Assembly (NCBI GenBank): GCA_963693365.1
Contig: CAVNZM010000007.1
Location: forward strand, 3,286,001 to 3,350,000
From: Amoebidium appalachense
Lineage: Eukaryota > Ichthyosporea
Length of the DNA: 64,000 nt
Direction of reading: 5' to 3'
The position numbers were made by a program, and so were the translations under genes. This document shows, in pieces, positions 11,040 to 24,314 of this stretch. The notes beneath the pieces were generated by a model. It ran no database searches, had not been told where the DNA came from, and saw only the letters and a program-made list of their open reading frames with translations. How positions within the stretch are numbered: the first letter of the stretch is position 1; the number at the start of each line of letters is the position of its first letter.

Positions 11040-11314
11040 AGCAACAACATATCTAAATACCTCGCTTGATTCATCAAGCTCTATTTAGAGATGTATTTAG
11101 GCCAACTGATTGGTTGGAATAGTGTTCCAACAATCAGTGGCCACTAGGGAGCCGACTATGGTATATAGGCGGCGACTCGTTCTACTCGTCTTAGCTTTGT
11201 TTCCCCGTCGGCCCCTACTTAGCCCCACCCACCCGCCCGAGCTGTGTTGCATTTCCCCGTCTTTAGCTAGTCTCGTGCTGATTGGCTACGGCACACACAC
11301 ACACACCCACACAT

Positions 11315-11397
<83 letters not shown>

Positions 11398-11639
11398 CAC
11401 GCACAAACACACACACACACACACACACACACGTACACAAACACACGCCCACGCATTGAGGGTAGTGGAGGGGGAGGATAGGGTAGAGGGGTTTTCTTCG
11501 TGCGGTGTGTTTATTTGGATTTTGTTCGTAGAGAGGCAGTGCATGCCATGGTATGTGTACGTTTCTGATGATCGTGCCCAGGGGGCACTTGGCTGAGCCG
11601 AGCCAATAAGCAAATCGAAAGCAACAACATATCTAAATA
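11040..11639 (+). mobile_element. Hairpin-bearing segment between 20-bp direct repeats, unit A
   Basis: AGCAACAACATATCTAAATA occurs at 11040-11059 and again at 11620-11639, enclosing 560 bp. The left end has a long imperfect hairpin (about 11048-11093; inner arms GCTTGAT/ATCAAGC, outer arms ATCTAAATA/TATTTAGAGAT). A second hairpin follows at about 11102-11141 (arm CCACTGATTGTTGGAA with two bulges), then a TATATAGG box (11161-11168) and a long CA tract (11291-11431). The layout suggests a non-autonomous insertion with its own promoter. A chance duplication is possible. It is conserved in unit B at 46884-47423. Confidence 0.5.
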
Positions 11640-12096
11640 GGCACACCTTCCAGAATCTCGGGTGCTTTATCGGATATATCACATATCCCGAGGCCCCCTG
11701 ATTATCCCGACGATAGACGGGATATTTTTACCTATTAAAAAAAAAATATACAAAAAAAAATACCTACCCTTCAGTACCATAGCACACCGGCCAGCCCGCA
11801 GATGGTGAGGCAATACTTGTCAATACTGGTCCATCGGCGAAAACAAAAGTGGCTAATTAGACTTAACAACAGAGAAAAATATTATACTTTTTAATTTTTA
11901 CACGTGTAAACCAGTTTCACTTGTGTACTAAGAAGAAGCGATATTGAAACACACTGCATGCGTGCAGGCCCGCACGGCAGTTCTATGGATTTCCCGCCGA
12001 CTTTACTGCATTCCTTTTATAAATTAGCCGAAATATGCGTTTTCACATTCCTTTTGGTCTCCCCAGACTTAAACACAACAGTGCTGGGTGCATGCC
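11640..12096. other. Upstream region of gene copy 1
   Basis: AT-rich intergenic DNA with poly-A interrupted runs (11740-11762). It is collinear with unit B except that unit B has an insertion of about 1.08 kb after the position equivalent to about 11896. An in-frame upstream ATG at 11958 lies before the TATA box, so I treat it as non-coding. Confidence 0.6.
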
Positions 12097-12104
12097 TATA
12101 TAAG
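12097..12104 (+). promoter_or_regulatory. TATA box of gene copy 1
   Basis: TATATAAG lies 176 bp upstream of the start codon at 12273. The same box lies at exactly the same distance in copy 2 (48961-48968). Confidence 0.7.
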
Positions 12105-12272
12105 TCGCCACCGTCCACTGATGGCTCACACTGCGCCGATAAACGTTGGGGCAAGTTGTGTATACTTACCTCACGTATCTACCTATCACCTTGTAACTAC
12201 GCACGTACACACTGTCTCTCACCCTTTCCCACGAATCCAGTGTTTTTCGAGCACAAAAAAATAGTCTCGAAA

Positions 12273-13390
12273 ATGAGGCGTCGATCCTACCAGCAGCCCC
12301 TGATAGGGGCAGCGGCCTTGTGCGGGTTGGCTTCGGTTGGCTTGAACGGAGTCGGCGCTCATATTCCGGTGAGCGTCGGCGCTCAGACATTCACCGGAAC
12401 ATGTCGTGGTCACTACACCATGAATCCGGTTCTAAACCGCTGCCAGTGGGCGTGTGACGACATCTGGCGTTCAAAGGGTATGTGTGATGGTCGCCTCGAC
12501 TACCAGGCAACACCGACATGTGCCCAGCGCACAGCAAAGCCCGTTGACATGGCAAACTGCAACCAAAATGACCCTCGGTACTATAACGACGCTGGGACTT
12601 GCCTTGAGATGTGCCTGCCTGGGTTTACGTTCACGCCGCCCAATAAATGTTTGTACACGTGCCCTCCCGCTTGGGAGACACGCGGGCAGTGCAATCTTGC
12701 GCGCGAGATGGACTACCTGACGATTCCTCGGTCCCCCCAGGTACCCTCCCTGCTCCCCCCCCCCCACCTCTCTATCACTATCCTTCAATCCAATTTGTAT
12801 TGGTTAAGGTTGAAACGGCGAAGAGGGTACCAAATCTCCATGAAAGATGACTGAGAACTTAGTTGCTACGCTGCCTCAGATTTCGCATAGTGTGTGTATT
12901 GTTGGCGAACTTTTCTAACTGCGAGGCACAATTCAGTATTGGACATCTTGGAGCTTTCAGAATTTATGACCGCTCGGTCTATCTCCTAAAATGAATTTCA
13001 ACGAGGGGCTATTTTTCTGGCCGCGCCCTTGCTGTCAAACACTCCCCTTCTAGATCTGTAAGCCTGAGTAACCCACAATCTGTTACTTTTTGTCTTATTT
13101 TTAGCCTATTGAGCGACACCGTTAATTTTTTCATATATTTTTTTGTGTATGTTCTGACACACCCTATGTACAGGTCCAACCCGCACTTCCAGCACTGTGC
13201 CAGGCAGACAGTGCTCACTATGGGTTCATTGGCAACCAGTGTTACTTCGTGTGCCCCGGCCACTACACATACAGCCCCCAGCGTCAGCGTTGCATTTGGG
13301 ACTGCGACGGGCACTGGGCGGTACACCAGATGTGCGGAGGCCAGCTCGACTTGGCCGTGATTGTGGGCTCCCAGACTTTGGTTCCCTCGG
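12273..13390 (+). other. Signal peptide and triplicated Cys-rich module (exons 1-2, residues 1-228)
   Basis: After the signal peptide come three related modules of about 40 residues: [32 protein letters not shown] and [18 protein letters not shown]. Each is followed by a further Cys and an acidic or Gln-Leu-Asp segment. The shared pattern is C-x-G-[HF]-x-[YF]-x-P-x(2,3)-[RK]-C-x(3)-C. I do not match it to a named family with confidence. Confidence 0.75.
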
Positions 13391-13727
13391 GTGAGTATTT
13401 TCAGAAGTTTGCGCGACTTCAATGTAGGGCGTGATGGTAGGCTCCCACACTAGCTTTGGTTCCCTCGGGTGAGTATTTACAGAAGATTTTTGTGTGACTT
13501 TAAACGGTTAAACACATGGGGTAACTGTCGGGTAGTTTAATTGGCGTGCACGTTTTACTGTAGGAACAAAGTCACATGATGTTAGTGGTCTTGTTGTAAC
13601 CATCATTATTTCTTTTCGACTCAACTTTTCGTCTAGGTATTGGCCCTTTCCTATGTAATACCGTACCCCGAGTATACCATCGTGTAGCTTAGTACAACCA
13701 CTACTGTGTCCTCCCCCCCCCCCCCCC

Positions 13728-13766
<39 letters not shown>

Positions 13767-14575
13767 AAAAAAATAAAATAAAATAAAATAAACACACACA
13801 TACACACACACTTACGCTATTGCACATGTATGCACATGGACAGCACAGTAGAACTTAGCAGAATGCATACAGCAACCATGGTCACACCAATGTGTACACC
13901 ACTAACTTGCCATCGCGGGCAGGTATTGATTTCAAGAACGTTGCGCTCAACAAGCCCGTTACGTCATCATCTGTCCTTGGTGGGTTTCCCACCGTCCGCG
14001 CCACGGACGGCAACACCAACGGGGTTTTGAGCTATTCCTCGTGCATGTCAACAAATTACGAGCCCCAGCCCTGGGTGCAGGTGGATTTGCAGAAACTGTA
14101 TGAAGTCAAAAGGGTGAGTATTCCTGAAACAATTTCGAAATATTACAGGAATTCCAAAAAAATTAAACTCCGGGGGTTTAACCCACTCACGACAGGCCGG
14201 TCACGTAGAAGCAAAAAAAAAGCAATAATTTTAAAGCGGAACGGAGGTGTAATGCTTGCTTACCTGTTCAGATCAGAAAAGCCTAAGTGGTGCACACTCT
14301 TACATCATTGAATTCAACGAGTGCATCAATGTGCACACAGGCATGTGCAGGCCTTAATGCTCAGAACGTAGAGCCATGTTTTGCAAGTTTTCCTAGTTTG
14401 ATATGAGAAAGAAGGGAAAAAAATCATTATCATCCCAGTTGTATTCTTAAATTCACACCATTATTGGAGCTACACTCTCCATCGTTATGTACTGACCCCC
14501 GTTTGTTCATGCAGGTTCGCGTTTGGGGACGCTCCGATTTGGAGTGTGAATTGCTTCATGGCTTCCAGGTATCCC

Positions 14576-14606
<31 letters not shown>

Positions 14607-16378
14607 AAAAAAAACAAAACAAAAAAGAAACCACCAGCAGCACTACTACCACCATCCCCCCTCGCTCTCCCCCTCCCCTTCCCACCCCCTCCCCCTCCCC
14701 CCCTCCCCCCGTCCTCCCTCCTCCCAGCCATTATTCTTTTCCACCCCCTCCCCCCCCCCCCCCCCCCCCCCCCCTACCCACCCCAATTATCCTGACCGTG
14801 TGTCATGCCCGCTTTACTTCTGAAACATCTTCCATCTAAATATAACCAATGGATCCCTACAGGTCCTGGTAGACAATGTTCTATGCGGTGCCGAGCTCAA
14901 CCCAGCCTCAGCCCCCGGTGGGTTTGTGGACGTCAATTGCACATTCCCCATCATTGGCAGGAGGGTACGCATCGAATCATTCCAGTTCACGTCGCTTCAG
15001 ATTTGTGAGCTTGAGGTTGATGGGACCGAAGTCATTGGAGCGCCCCTACAGCCAGGTAGGAATTGGCGGTGTGTGTGTGTGTGTGTGAGTGTGTGTGTAC
15101 GTGTGTAGGTGTACGTGTGCATGGGGAGACGAGTTTGATTGAGTTGTGGGCCATGGTGTGGCATTCGGACTGAGTGGGGTGACAAGTGACACACAAAAAC
15201 ATAGTTACAGACATGCGGCTTTGTGTCAGTGTGTGTGTGTGTATGTGTGTGTGTGTGAATGTAGGAGGGCGGGTTCATGGATACAGGTGCACTGTGACAT
15301 AGAGGGGTTATGAGCTGAAATTACCATTGGGAGCACGCACATATTGCAGCGAACGTGCACAGTCATGTATTCAGATGTAACTGGAAACGATTGACTGAAT
15401 GCATACATCGACACACAGAACCGACCAAGTTGGGTTGCTACGTTGACAGCGGCGATCGCGATCTTCCTGTCTTGCAGCTGAACAGCGACCCAGCTAACAC
15501 CATCGAAAAGTGTGCTGATGCCTGTGCTGGTTATCCATATTTCGGTCTTCAGGTAAAGTATGGGAATGAGGCGTACGTTGGTACGATGCTTGTACCCTCC
15601 CCTCCTCCCCCCCCACTTCCCCTCCCACTTCCCCCCTCCAAACGGCAAAACAACGGAATGTGTGTATCGCCCAGCGCTGTGATATATTTTAGTTTTCGAT
15701 GCAGGCCGTGATCGACGTCACATTCTGATACGGCGCTCATATTCATCATCCGTCCCTCCGCAGTATTCCTCATTCTGCTTCTGTGGAACCAGCTACGGCA
15801 AATTGGGGGTAGCACCCCCCTACGAGTGCAGCCTCAAGGCGTCAGGAAATCAAAACCAGGAAGCTGGGGGCGCATGGAGAAACACGGTGTACCGCCAGCC
15901 TGACTCCGCTGGTAGGTGAAAGTGCCCGTTATGCGTATGGTGGTGTTTGCAATGTAATTAGCAATAGCACTAGTTGCATTGCTACTGTGTGACTGTGGTG
16001 ACAGTTAAGAACTTCGACGGCATGTATAGAAGCGGGAAGCAAGTTTTCAATGGTTTGTGCATTAGTGTTTGTGGTGGTGGTTGTTTGGCTGGCAGACACA
16101 GCGCGTAATGCGACATGCTGAACACTGACTGTCCCCCCCCCCCCCCCCCCCCGCATGTATAGAAGCGGGAAGCAAGTTTTCAATGGTTTGTGCATTAGTG
16201 TTTGTGGTGGTGGTTGTTTGGCTGGCAGACACAGCGCGTAATGCGACATGCTGAACACTGACTGTCCCCCCCCCCCCCCCCCCCCTCTCTTGCCCCCTCC
16301 CGTGGCCCCGAACAAAAAGGAAAGAAAGAAATGGGAAACACCTGGTGGGCACACACATACGCACACGTGCACACACAT

Positions 16379-16411
<33 letters not shown>

Positions 16412-16449
16412 CCTGGTGGGCACACACATACGCACACGTGCACACACAT

Positions 16450-16487
<38 letters not shown>

Positions 16488-17238
16488 ACACACAAACACA
16501 CACACACATGCACGCGCATTTATGAATTATGTAACCACCTCATCATTCCCACACCCCCCACACCCCACCCCCCCTCCCATCACACACACACACACACACA
16601 CACATGTGAACACACAGGCTACCAGCCGCACATCAGGCCCGGGAACGGTCTCAAATGCTCTGACGGAAACGGCGCGTTGTTTGATGCCCCGCGTGGTCTG
16701 GGAACTGTCGCAGACGTTTCCAAGTGTTATGAGGCTTGCCGTAGTCGTGCGGGATGCACCCATTTCACCTATTACTACAATTCAAAGTGGTGCAGTCTTT
16801 ATTCGAAGTGTGAGGGAACGGAACCTGCCGGGGATGGCGGTCAGACTTTTGTACTTGTTGGTGAGTACATTCTATTCGAGTGTGTCCAAACGGATGCAAA
16901 AGGATGGCTGGAAAACTTGAAAGAAAAAGGAAAGATATGTGGTCTGTGGTCTCATTCGCACATCCGGAAAGATATGTGGTCTGTGGTCTCATTCGCACAT
17001 CCAACTTGCTTGCCCTCTCGAAGTATTTTTACCTGCTACTGCTACGTTTACTAACTTAGTTGTGAATTACAAGGTATAAGGAAAGCCAAAATCATTCTTA
17101 CCTGCTTTGGCTACCAATTCTGATGCAGTTTAAAATTTGGCACAAAACTTCAATCCAGAAACTAAGAGTATCCTGACTAATATTTCCACCCTCATTTTTC
17201 ACAGGCCCCCCGCCATCAGCAGATCCAGGTGAGCATCA

Positions 17239-17292
<54 letters not shown>

Positions 17293-20200
17293 ACAAAAAA
17301 ATAAAAAAAACTAACTTTTTTGTCTTTGCCACCCCCATACTTGCCTAATTGTGGCACCTTAAACGGTATTCCGATTGTGTGACAACACAAGCCCACAAAT
17401 AGGTCAAAAGTCAGCAGTACGTAATCTTTCTAAAGAGCCTCCTATTTGAGGGCCTTTTCCTAGTAATATCAGCCTCAATTCTATTCCAAAGTATGCTCTC
17501 TCTCTCTCTCCCCCCCCCCCCCCCCCCCCCCTTCCTCCCCTTCTCCTCACTTCCAGCTCTCTCTCCCCCCTTCGTGGGAGCTTGCCCAAAAACGACCGAC
17601 ACACACACAAGGGGTCATTTAAATTAGCCTGCAAGAAGGAAGAAATTAAACTGTATGAACTCACGAAAATCTCCCTCTCCGCTCTCTTCCCCCATCTCAG
17701 GCAACGGCGCCTTTCCCGTGAACATTGCATGCAACAAGCCGAGCAACCAGTCAAGCGTGTTTGCCGGCGGTGTTCCCTCGCTAGGAAACGACTGCAAATA
17801 CAACGCCATGATGTTCAACTCCCCCAACCAGCAGGTGTGTGGAACTGTGTGCATGTGATGGATGTGCTTTGCTTTTGGGGTTCTTTCGGATTACAGCATT
17901 CGATTTGCTTTTGGGGTTCCTTCTGATTACAGCATTCGATTTGGTTTTGGTGCATGCATCATGCACGTGTGTGTATGTGTGTGTCCCACTGTGTGGGCGC
18001 GTGTGCGCATGCGATATTGGGTGTGGGTGCCTGTCAGTGTGAACATGTTCTGTACTGCGTTTGTGTGGGCGTGTGTATGGGTGTTGAAGATGGTGTCTTA
18101 ATGGTGTGTCAGTATTTGTGCATTCATTGTGTCTCCATGCAGCTGTGGGCACACAGATTATACAGTGCTCCCCCCCCCCCCCCCCCCCCCCCCCCTATAC
18201 ACACACACACATACACACCTCCTGCCCCGCTGTCTCTAACACCGCCTCTCGACTTGACCATTCTATCACGGGCAAGTTTCCCTGGTCTTCTTTTGATACA
18301 AGTCTCAGTAGCCAAATCGTGAAATGATTACACACGCCCATGAGCAGCATTCTAACACCAGTGTTCTTTCAGAGCCCCCAGTGCGCACACACGACCGCAT
18401 CCAATGACCCCTGGTATGAGATCGATCTGGGCAAATCGTACAAGATCCACTCCATCCGCGTTCTTAACCGCGTCGACTGCTGTGCCGAGCGGCTTGATGG
18501 ATTCGTGGTATGTGCACGTGTGATGTTCCCTGCCAGCGTGGGGTTTATGTCTGCTAAGTTATCATGTGCATGGGGTGTTGGACCGGGTGCTTCATATTGT
18601 TTCAATGGTGTTGTCAACCAGCCTTGCATGTGCAAGCGTTTCTCACCTTCCGACATTGAGACTCGCTTGTATTTCTTTCTCTGCACCCACATTCTAAACA
18701 ACAAGCACAGAATTAGTACCCACCTACAGCATTTTATCTCCATGGACCCTTGCAGACAGGGGTAGGCCAAATACAAGATTACGTGGACTTCGGCAGCAGC
18801 CAGCTTGAATTTTAATTCCAGACCCCCCTAGCCCACAAGAACAAAAGGAAAATATCTTAACTTTCACTGTGCAATGGGATTATTTTTCCAAAATTCCTAG
18901 CGCTATATTCTTATATTCGGAAAATCTTAAATGTCGTCTATCCCTGCACACTAGAACTCATTTTCATTGGTTGCAGGTCACGGTCGACGGACAACAATGC
19001 GGCCCCGACGCCAACCAGGCCCCTCCATTCGGCAAACTGGGCATTGTCGGCTGCGCAGACGACAACGTGATTGGTCAGAAGGTTCGGATCTCACTCCCTG
19101 GCCGCAATCGGATTCTGACACTTTGTGAGGTGGAGGTGTGGGCACTTCCAGAGCCCCAGGGCACGATTTCCGGCCAAGTGGTCAGTCAACAGCTGGGACA
19201 GATAAGGGGGGTCCCTGACGTCACGATCAACGTTGTGAAGAAGGGTACGAATCAGGTCGTTTCGGTGGTCAAGACAGATGCACAGGTACGTGTTTTTCAT
19301 CTTTTTTCTTTTTAATTATTGTCCTTTCCCTAAAGGTGTTTTGTTTTCCCCTTTTGTGACGAGTTGCAATAACTATCGGTATCGTGCATTGTCTTGGGCT
19401 TTGCAATATCATCTGCTGTACCACCAACAGGCACCATGAAAGTTATGGAAATCTAGGAATATCCATCCTGGTAGTGAATCATTGAAAACCTGCGACTAAT
19501 TTTGTTTAACTTACCTACAGGGCAACTACCGTGTGCAACTGCTCAAGGGTGACGTCACTGTCCGCCCTGACCTTCCCAGCAGCACCACCTTTCTGTCCCC
19601 CCAGAGCGGCTCTGTGGATCTCACCATTGTGCCCCTTAAGACCTACAATGCTACTTTTGTTATTGCTGCCACCACCGGTACCATTTCCGGTATGATGCCC
19701 CCCCCCCCCCCCCCAAAAGACACACACACAAATAATGTTTGAAGCCTCTCAAGCGAGGCTGTAGAGTAAGTGAAGAAATGCAAGCGAGGCTGTAGAGAAG
19801 TGCAGAAATGCAACACTGAACGGGATGTCCCCCCCCTCCCCCCCCCCCCCCCCCCCCCCCAACCTCACCCCTGTAACTCCCTTCTCCCCTCTCCCACCCG
19901 GCCCAAGGTTGAAAAGGGTCACACCCGACCAACTCGTGCACTGCAGAGTACGAGCAATCCTCAAGTTCCGTGTTTTTTTCGTTTTTTTTTAGTTCCGGTC
20001 TTTTTTTATTTTTTTTATTTATTAAATGCATAGAAACTTCCGCTTTTTCATGATTATAGGTTTGTTTTGATTCGAGCACCGTTTTTCAACAAAATGGACA
20101 TGTGAGATGGGCTGATACAATGCACTGACTCGCACCACTTCTCCACTACAGGTGAAATCACTCTCTTCCAAAACGACGTTGAAACACCTCTTGCCCACAT

Positions 20201-23200
20201 CCCGATTTCCGTTTTCGGATCCAACGGTCGCCTCTTGAACGTTACGCTTGTTTCTGGCCGTGATGGTGCATTCGAGATTAACGTCCCTGTTGGTGATTGG
20301 ACCCTGGTACCCCAAGTACCTGCACGCTATGTTCCATCGGGGAATTTCAAGCCGAGCGCTCGTGTGACAATTGGGCCTGCTGAAAAGAAGAACGTTGTGT
20401 TCCAGTTCACTGCTGGAGCGGCGGGTAAGTTTAAACCTAATTCGATTGTGAAATTTCCTAAGATGGTATCATCGCGCCGCAACTGCGGGTGAATGGCTTG
20501 GTATCAATGACAGTCTCTAACCGAGTCGATTGCCAACAAAAAAAAAAAAAAAAAAAAAATTCGACCGCGGAAACTGATGTGCATATGCACTACAGCCATA
20601 AATCTAACATTCGAGAGTAATGATTATGCATACAGTTTGCAATTGTTTTTTCCCATTGATTATTATGATCACACCACTAGCTGACCCGTCTTTTTCCCCC
20701 AGCCGGTGGCGTGAGTGGCACCGTGTACCGCAACCGCCTCACCAACCCCCTGAGCGGTGCTTCCGTCTTCCTCAAGGACTCCACCGGCAGTGTTCGTGCG
20801 TTTGCAACTACCAACGACAAGGGAGAATTCTCGTTTGCGTCTGCTTCGGTTGGTCGGTCGACGGTTGGAGTTGTGCCACAGAATGGCTACATCGGTAGCT
20901 GTATTGAGGGGACCACTTGTGAGGCGGGTGGGGAGGTTGCTGTTACGACGGTGGAGGCGAGGTCGGTGGCTGGGGTGAGACTTTTGGTGGTTGACGAGGC
21001 TACTGATTCAGACGGTGAGTGAGTGATGTGACGGATGTGAAATGTACTTGTAACTTGCGGCATGCAAGTATTCAGCGTCACCGATGTCTTATGCAGTCCG
21101 TTCCCTAAGAGCGTATGCAGTGTCCTTCACTCAAATTTTCCCTAAGAGCGCATGCAGTGTTTAGACCATATACAAACACACAACAACTTACTTTACGCAA
21201 GCACCCAGCCATTGCTCACCCGCCCTCATACACCACAGCCGGCCCCATCACCGGAACCGTCACCACCCAGGTAAACGGGGGCCGCGGGCCCCTCCCCAAA
21301 ACAGAGGTCTACCTGCTAGATCCCGATTACAACAAGATCGCACAATCGACAACCGATATCTATGGCAGATACTCTTTTGGACCCCAGCCGGCCGGAAATT
21401 ACATTGTGGGGGTGTTGGACTGGCCAGATAACCTCATGCCCGCAATCGTGGATGGGCGGGACAGTAATCCGGACGGCAGTGTAAATCTTGCCCTGAAGTC
21501 AAAAACCCCCGTCAAGGTCGACTTTACCTTCACCACCAACACAAATACTGGTGGGTGTTCTATGTGAGATTCTTTGTGGAATTTCGTGGTTTGTGTATGT
21601 GTGCTCATTATTGTGGGGAAAACTCCAAGATGTGCACGGGAATTCTGGTGGGTGTTCTATCGGAAATTCCGTATTTGAGTATCATATTATGCTCATTGCA
21701 GAACATGCAAACGTGTTGCTCATACCGAATCTATGATATATATATATCCGACTGGCATAATTTTATTTTGCTCATACCGAATCTATGATATGTATATATA
21801 TATATATATATATATATGGCTTCCGTCGTATCTACGAGCCTACCTCATTTGCAAATATTCCATTATGGCTCGTGATACAACGGCAACAAGCTATTCAATA
21901 ATGCTCATTTAGCAGCTTTTTGGCAGATAAGGCTGGAGGATATATATATATATTTATGTCCAACTGGCATAATTTTATATCTAACCCGTTCTTGTAAAAC
22001 TTCAGGCGGACCTATCAGTGGATCTGTGTTTTTGGACCCCAACCGCAACAACAAGAGGGAGGCAAATGAAACTGGCTGGTGCGGGCGTCGTGTTTTTGTG
22101 AGGAACTCGGAAGGAAAGGTATGTATTTTTCTGTAAATTTAACAAATGGGAATGTAGACAAAGTTTTTGTTGTGCTCAAAATAAGCGACATAGATTAAAT
22201 ACTGCAATGATGAGAGAAAATGTGGTAACAAATAGGGTACTGGATCGATTCTTTTCAAGATTTAATTTGTAGCGACAGTGTGTGCAAATTAAATCTTTGA
22301 AAGCTACATCATTCCTGCATTCAATCATTAAATCCTCTATAGAACCATAAAACTTCTTCCATTGAAAGCTTTGCAATCTAACCAATCTCTACCAACCAAT
22401 CAGGTGATTGCAACAGCCACCACCAACGATGCAGGCAACTATGTATTCCCGAGGATTCCCCCTGGGAAAGTCACCGTCTCGACCCAACCCCCCAATAATC
22501 TCGTTCCCTCCGCTGCTACCGGCCGTGCACCCGATGGCAGCTTCACTCTCAACGTTGCAAGCAGCAAGCCTGTTGCCGTCCCTCTCGGCTATGCCCCTAA
22601 AGGTAAGCACCCTCCCCCCCCCCCCCCCCCCCCCCCCTCCCCCCTCCGCCTGCCCCCTCGCCCGCCCTCCCCCTCTCAACCCCTCTACATCCCCCCTTGC
22701 CCCCCCCCCCCCCCCCTCCTCCTCCTCTCTCTTCCCTACACACACGAACATGACGCTCCTTTTACCCTTTTAACATTTTCCACGCCCCGTATTCCTCCCT
22801 CCCCCCCCCCCCCCCCCCCCCCAACACACACACACACAGAGTGAACACCCCCCGAGTGAACACCCCCCGAAGGATGCCCAAGGGGGGGGGGGGGGGGGGT
22901 CCGATCTAGCGAAAAAAATCTAGGTATCATCCATATACATGAATACAAAGAACTCTTATTCAATCCGGTAACAAATGTGTCTTCACCTTCCGGTAACAAA
23001 TGCGGTACAAAGAACTCCTATTCAATCCGGTAACAAATGTGTCTTCACCTTCCGGTAACAAATGCGTCTTCACCTCTCCTGCGTTACAAAGAACTCTTAT
23101 TCAATCCGGTAACAAATGTGTCTTCACCTTCCGATAACAATCTCCTTAAGTTATAGTTTCTGGCCCGTACTCACGTACTTTCTCATTGCGACCTGTCTCC

Positions 23201-24279
23201 TCTATAGTTTCTGGCCCGTACTCACGTACTTTCTCATTGCGACCTGTCTCCTCTACTCGTTACTCTACGTTAGTAGGTTTCGGACTGTACTCACGTACTT
23301 TCTACTCGCGTCTTCTAGTACAAGTAATTTTAAGGGAATTCTAATAGTATAGGTGTTTGCCCCCCGACCTCGTCGACCCCCTATACTCGCTTCGCTCTCA
23401 TGGGGGTATATTTTATGTATATGGTAGAAAATATTTAGTTAGTACAAGTAATTTTAAGGTAATTCCAAGTGATTCATGTGTTTGCCCCCCGACTTCGTCG
23501 ACCCCCTATACTCGCTTCGCTCTCATGGGGGTATATTTTATGTATATAATAGTAAATAGAAAATATTTAGTAGAAAATATTTAGTTAGTACGAGGGTATT
23601 TAGTTAGTACGAGGGTTATTTAGTTAGTACGACCCTCGTACTAAGGGTTTTGTATAGGAATTTGGTAAGTCTCATAGGTTCTGTGAATAGAAGCGTTATT
23701 GCGAAGTAGCGTATTTCCAAGGCAATCGAAGAAGGTTTAAAAAGCGAATGCTCGTCTGTAATGGAGGAGATAGTGAAGCTTGGAATGGAGGAGATAGTGA
23801 AGCTTGGAATAAGAGTAGAGAGAGGAAGAGAGATGAGAAAGTACGTGAGAAAACTACCTCTCCTTAAGTTATTTAAGTTTCTTCCACACTAACCCCATAC
23901 ATGATATCTCTCCATATCAGTGGGGACATCTGCCACCATCACCGGCACCGTGAAGACGGACAAGAACACCCCTATCGGTGGTGCAACCGTCAATCTGTTG
24001 GACTCTACCGGCAAAATCGTCGCCACCACCACCACTTCCGCCACCGGCACATTCACAATCACTGCGCGCACTCCGGGTGCCCATCGCATCGAAGCGGTGT
24101 TCAAGGAGCCGGCCGGAGCCACCCCCTCGCCAACCAATCAGAATGCACTAACTGTGGTTCTTGGAATCGATGTCGATGTTACTCTTATCTACGTTCTGCC
24201 CAAGCTCAGTATGTGCCCCTCTGCCCGAACTCACTATTTTTCCATCGTGTACATGTTTTCTTCCCCCACGTCCACGTCC

Positions 24280-24314
<35 letters not shown>

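Noticed and set aside
11958-12272. In-frame upstream extension of the adhesin-like gene
   Set aside because: It lies upstream of the TATA box and the downstream ATG begins a proper signal peptide; translation from 11958 would bury it.
13719-13790. Poly-A run after a poly-C run as a retroposon tail
   Set aside because: It lies within intron 2 in both copies with no upstream inserted sequence or target duplication; it is simple-sequence variation.
14546-14839. Pro/Lys-rich frame in intron 4
   Set aside because: It is a translation of poly-C, poly-A and C-rich intron sequence between two well-supported coding exons.
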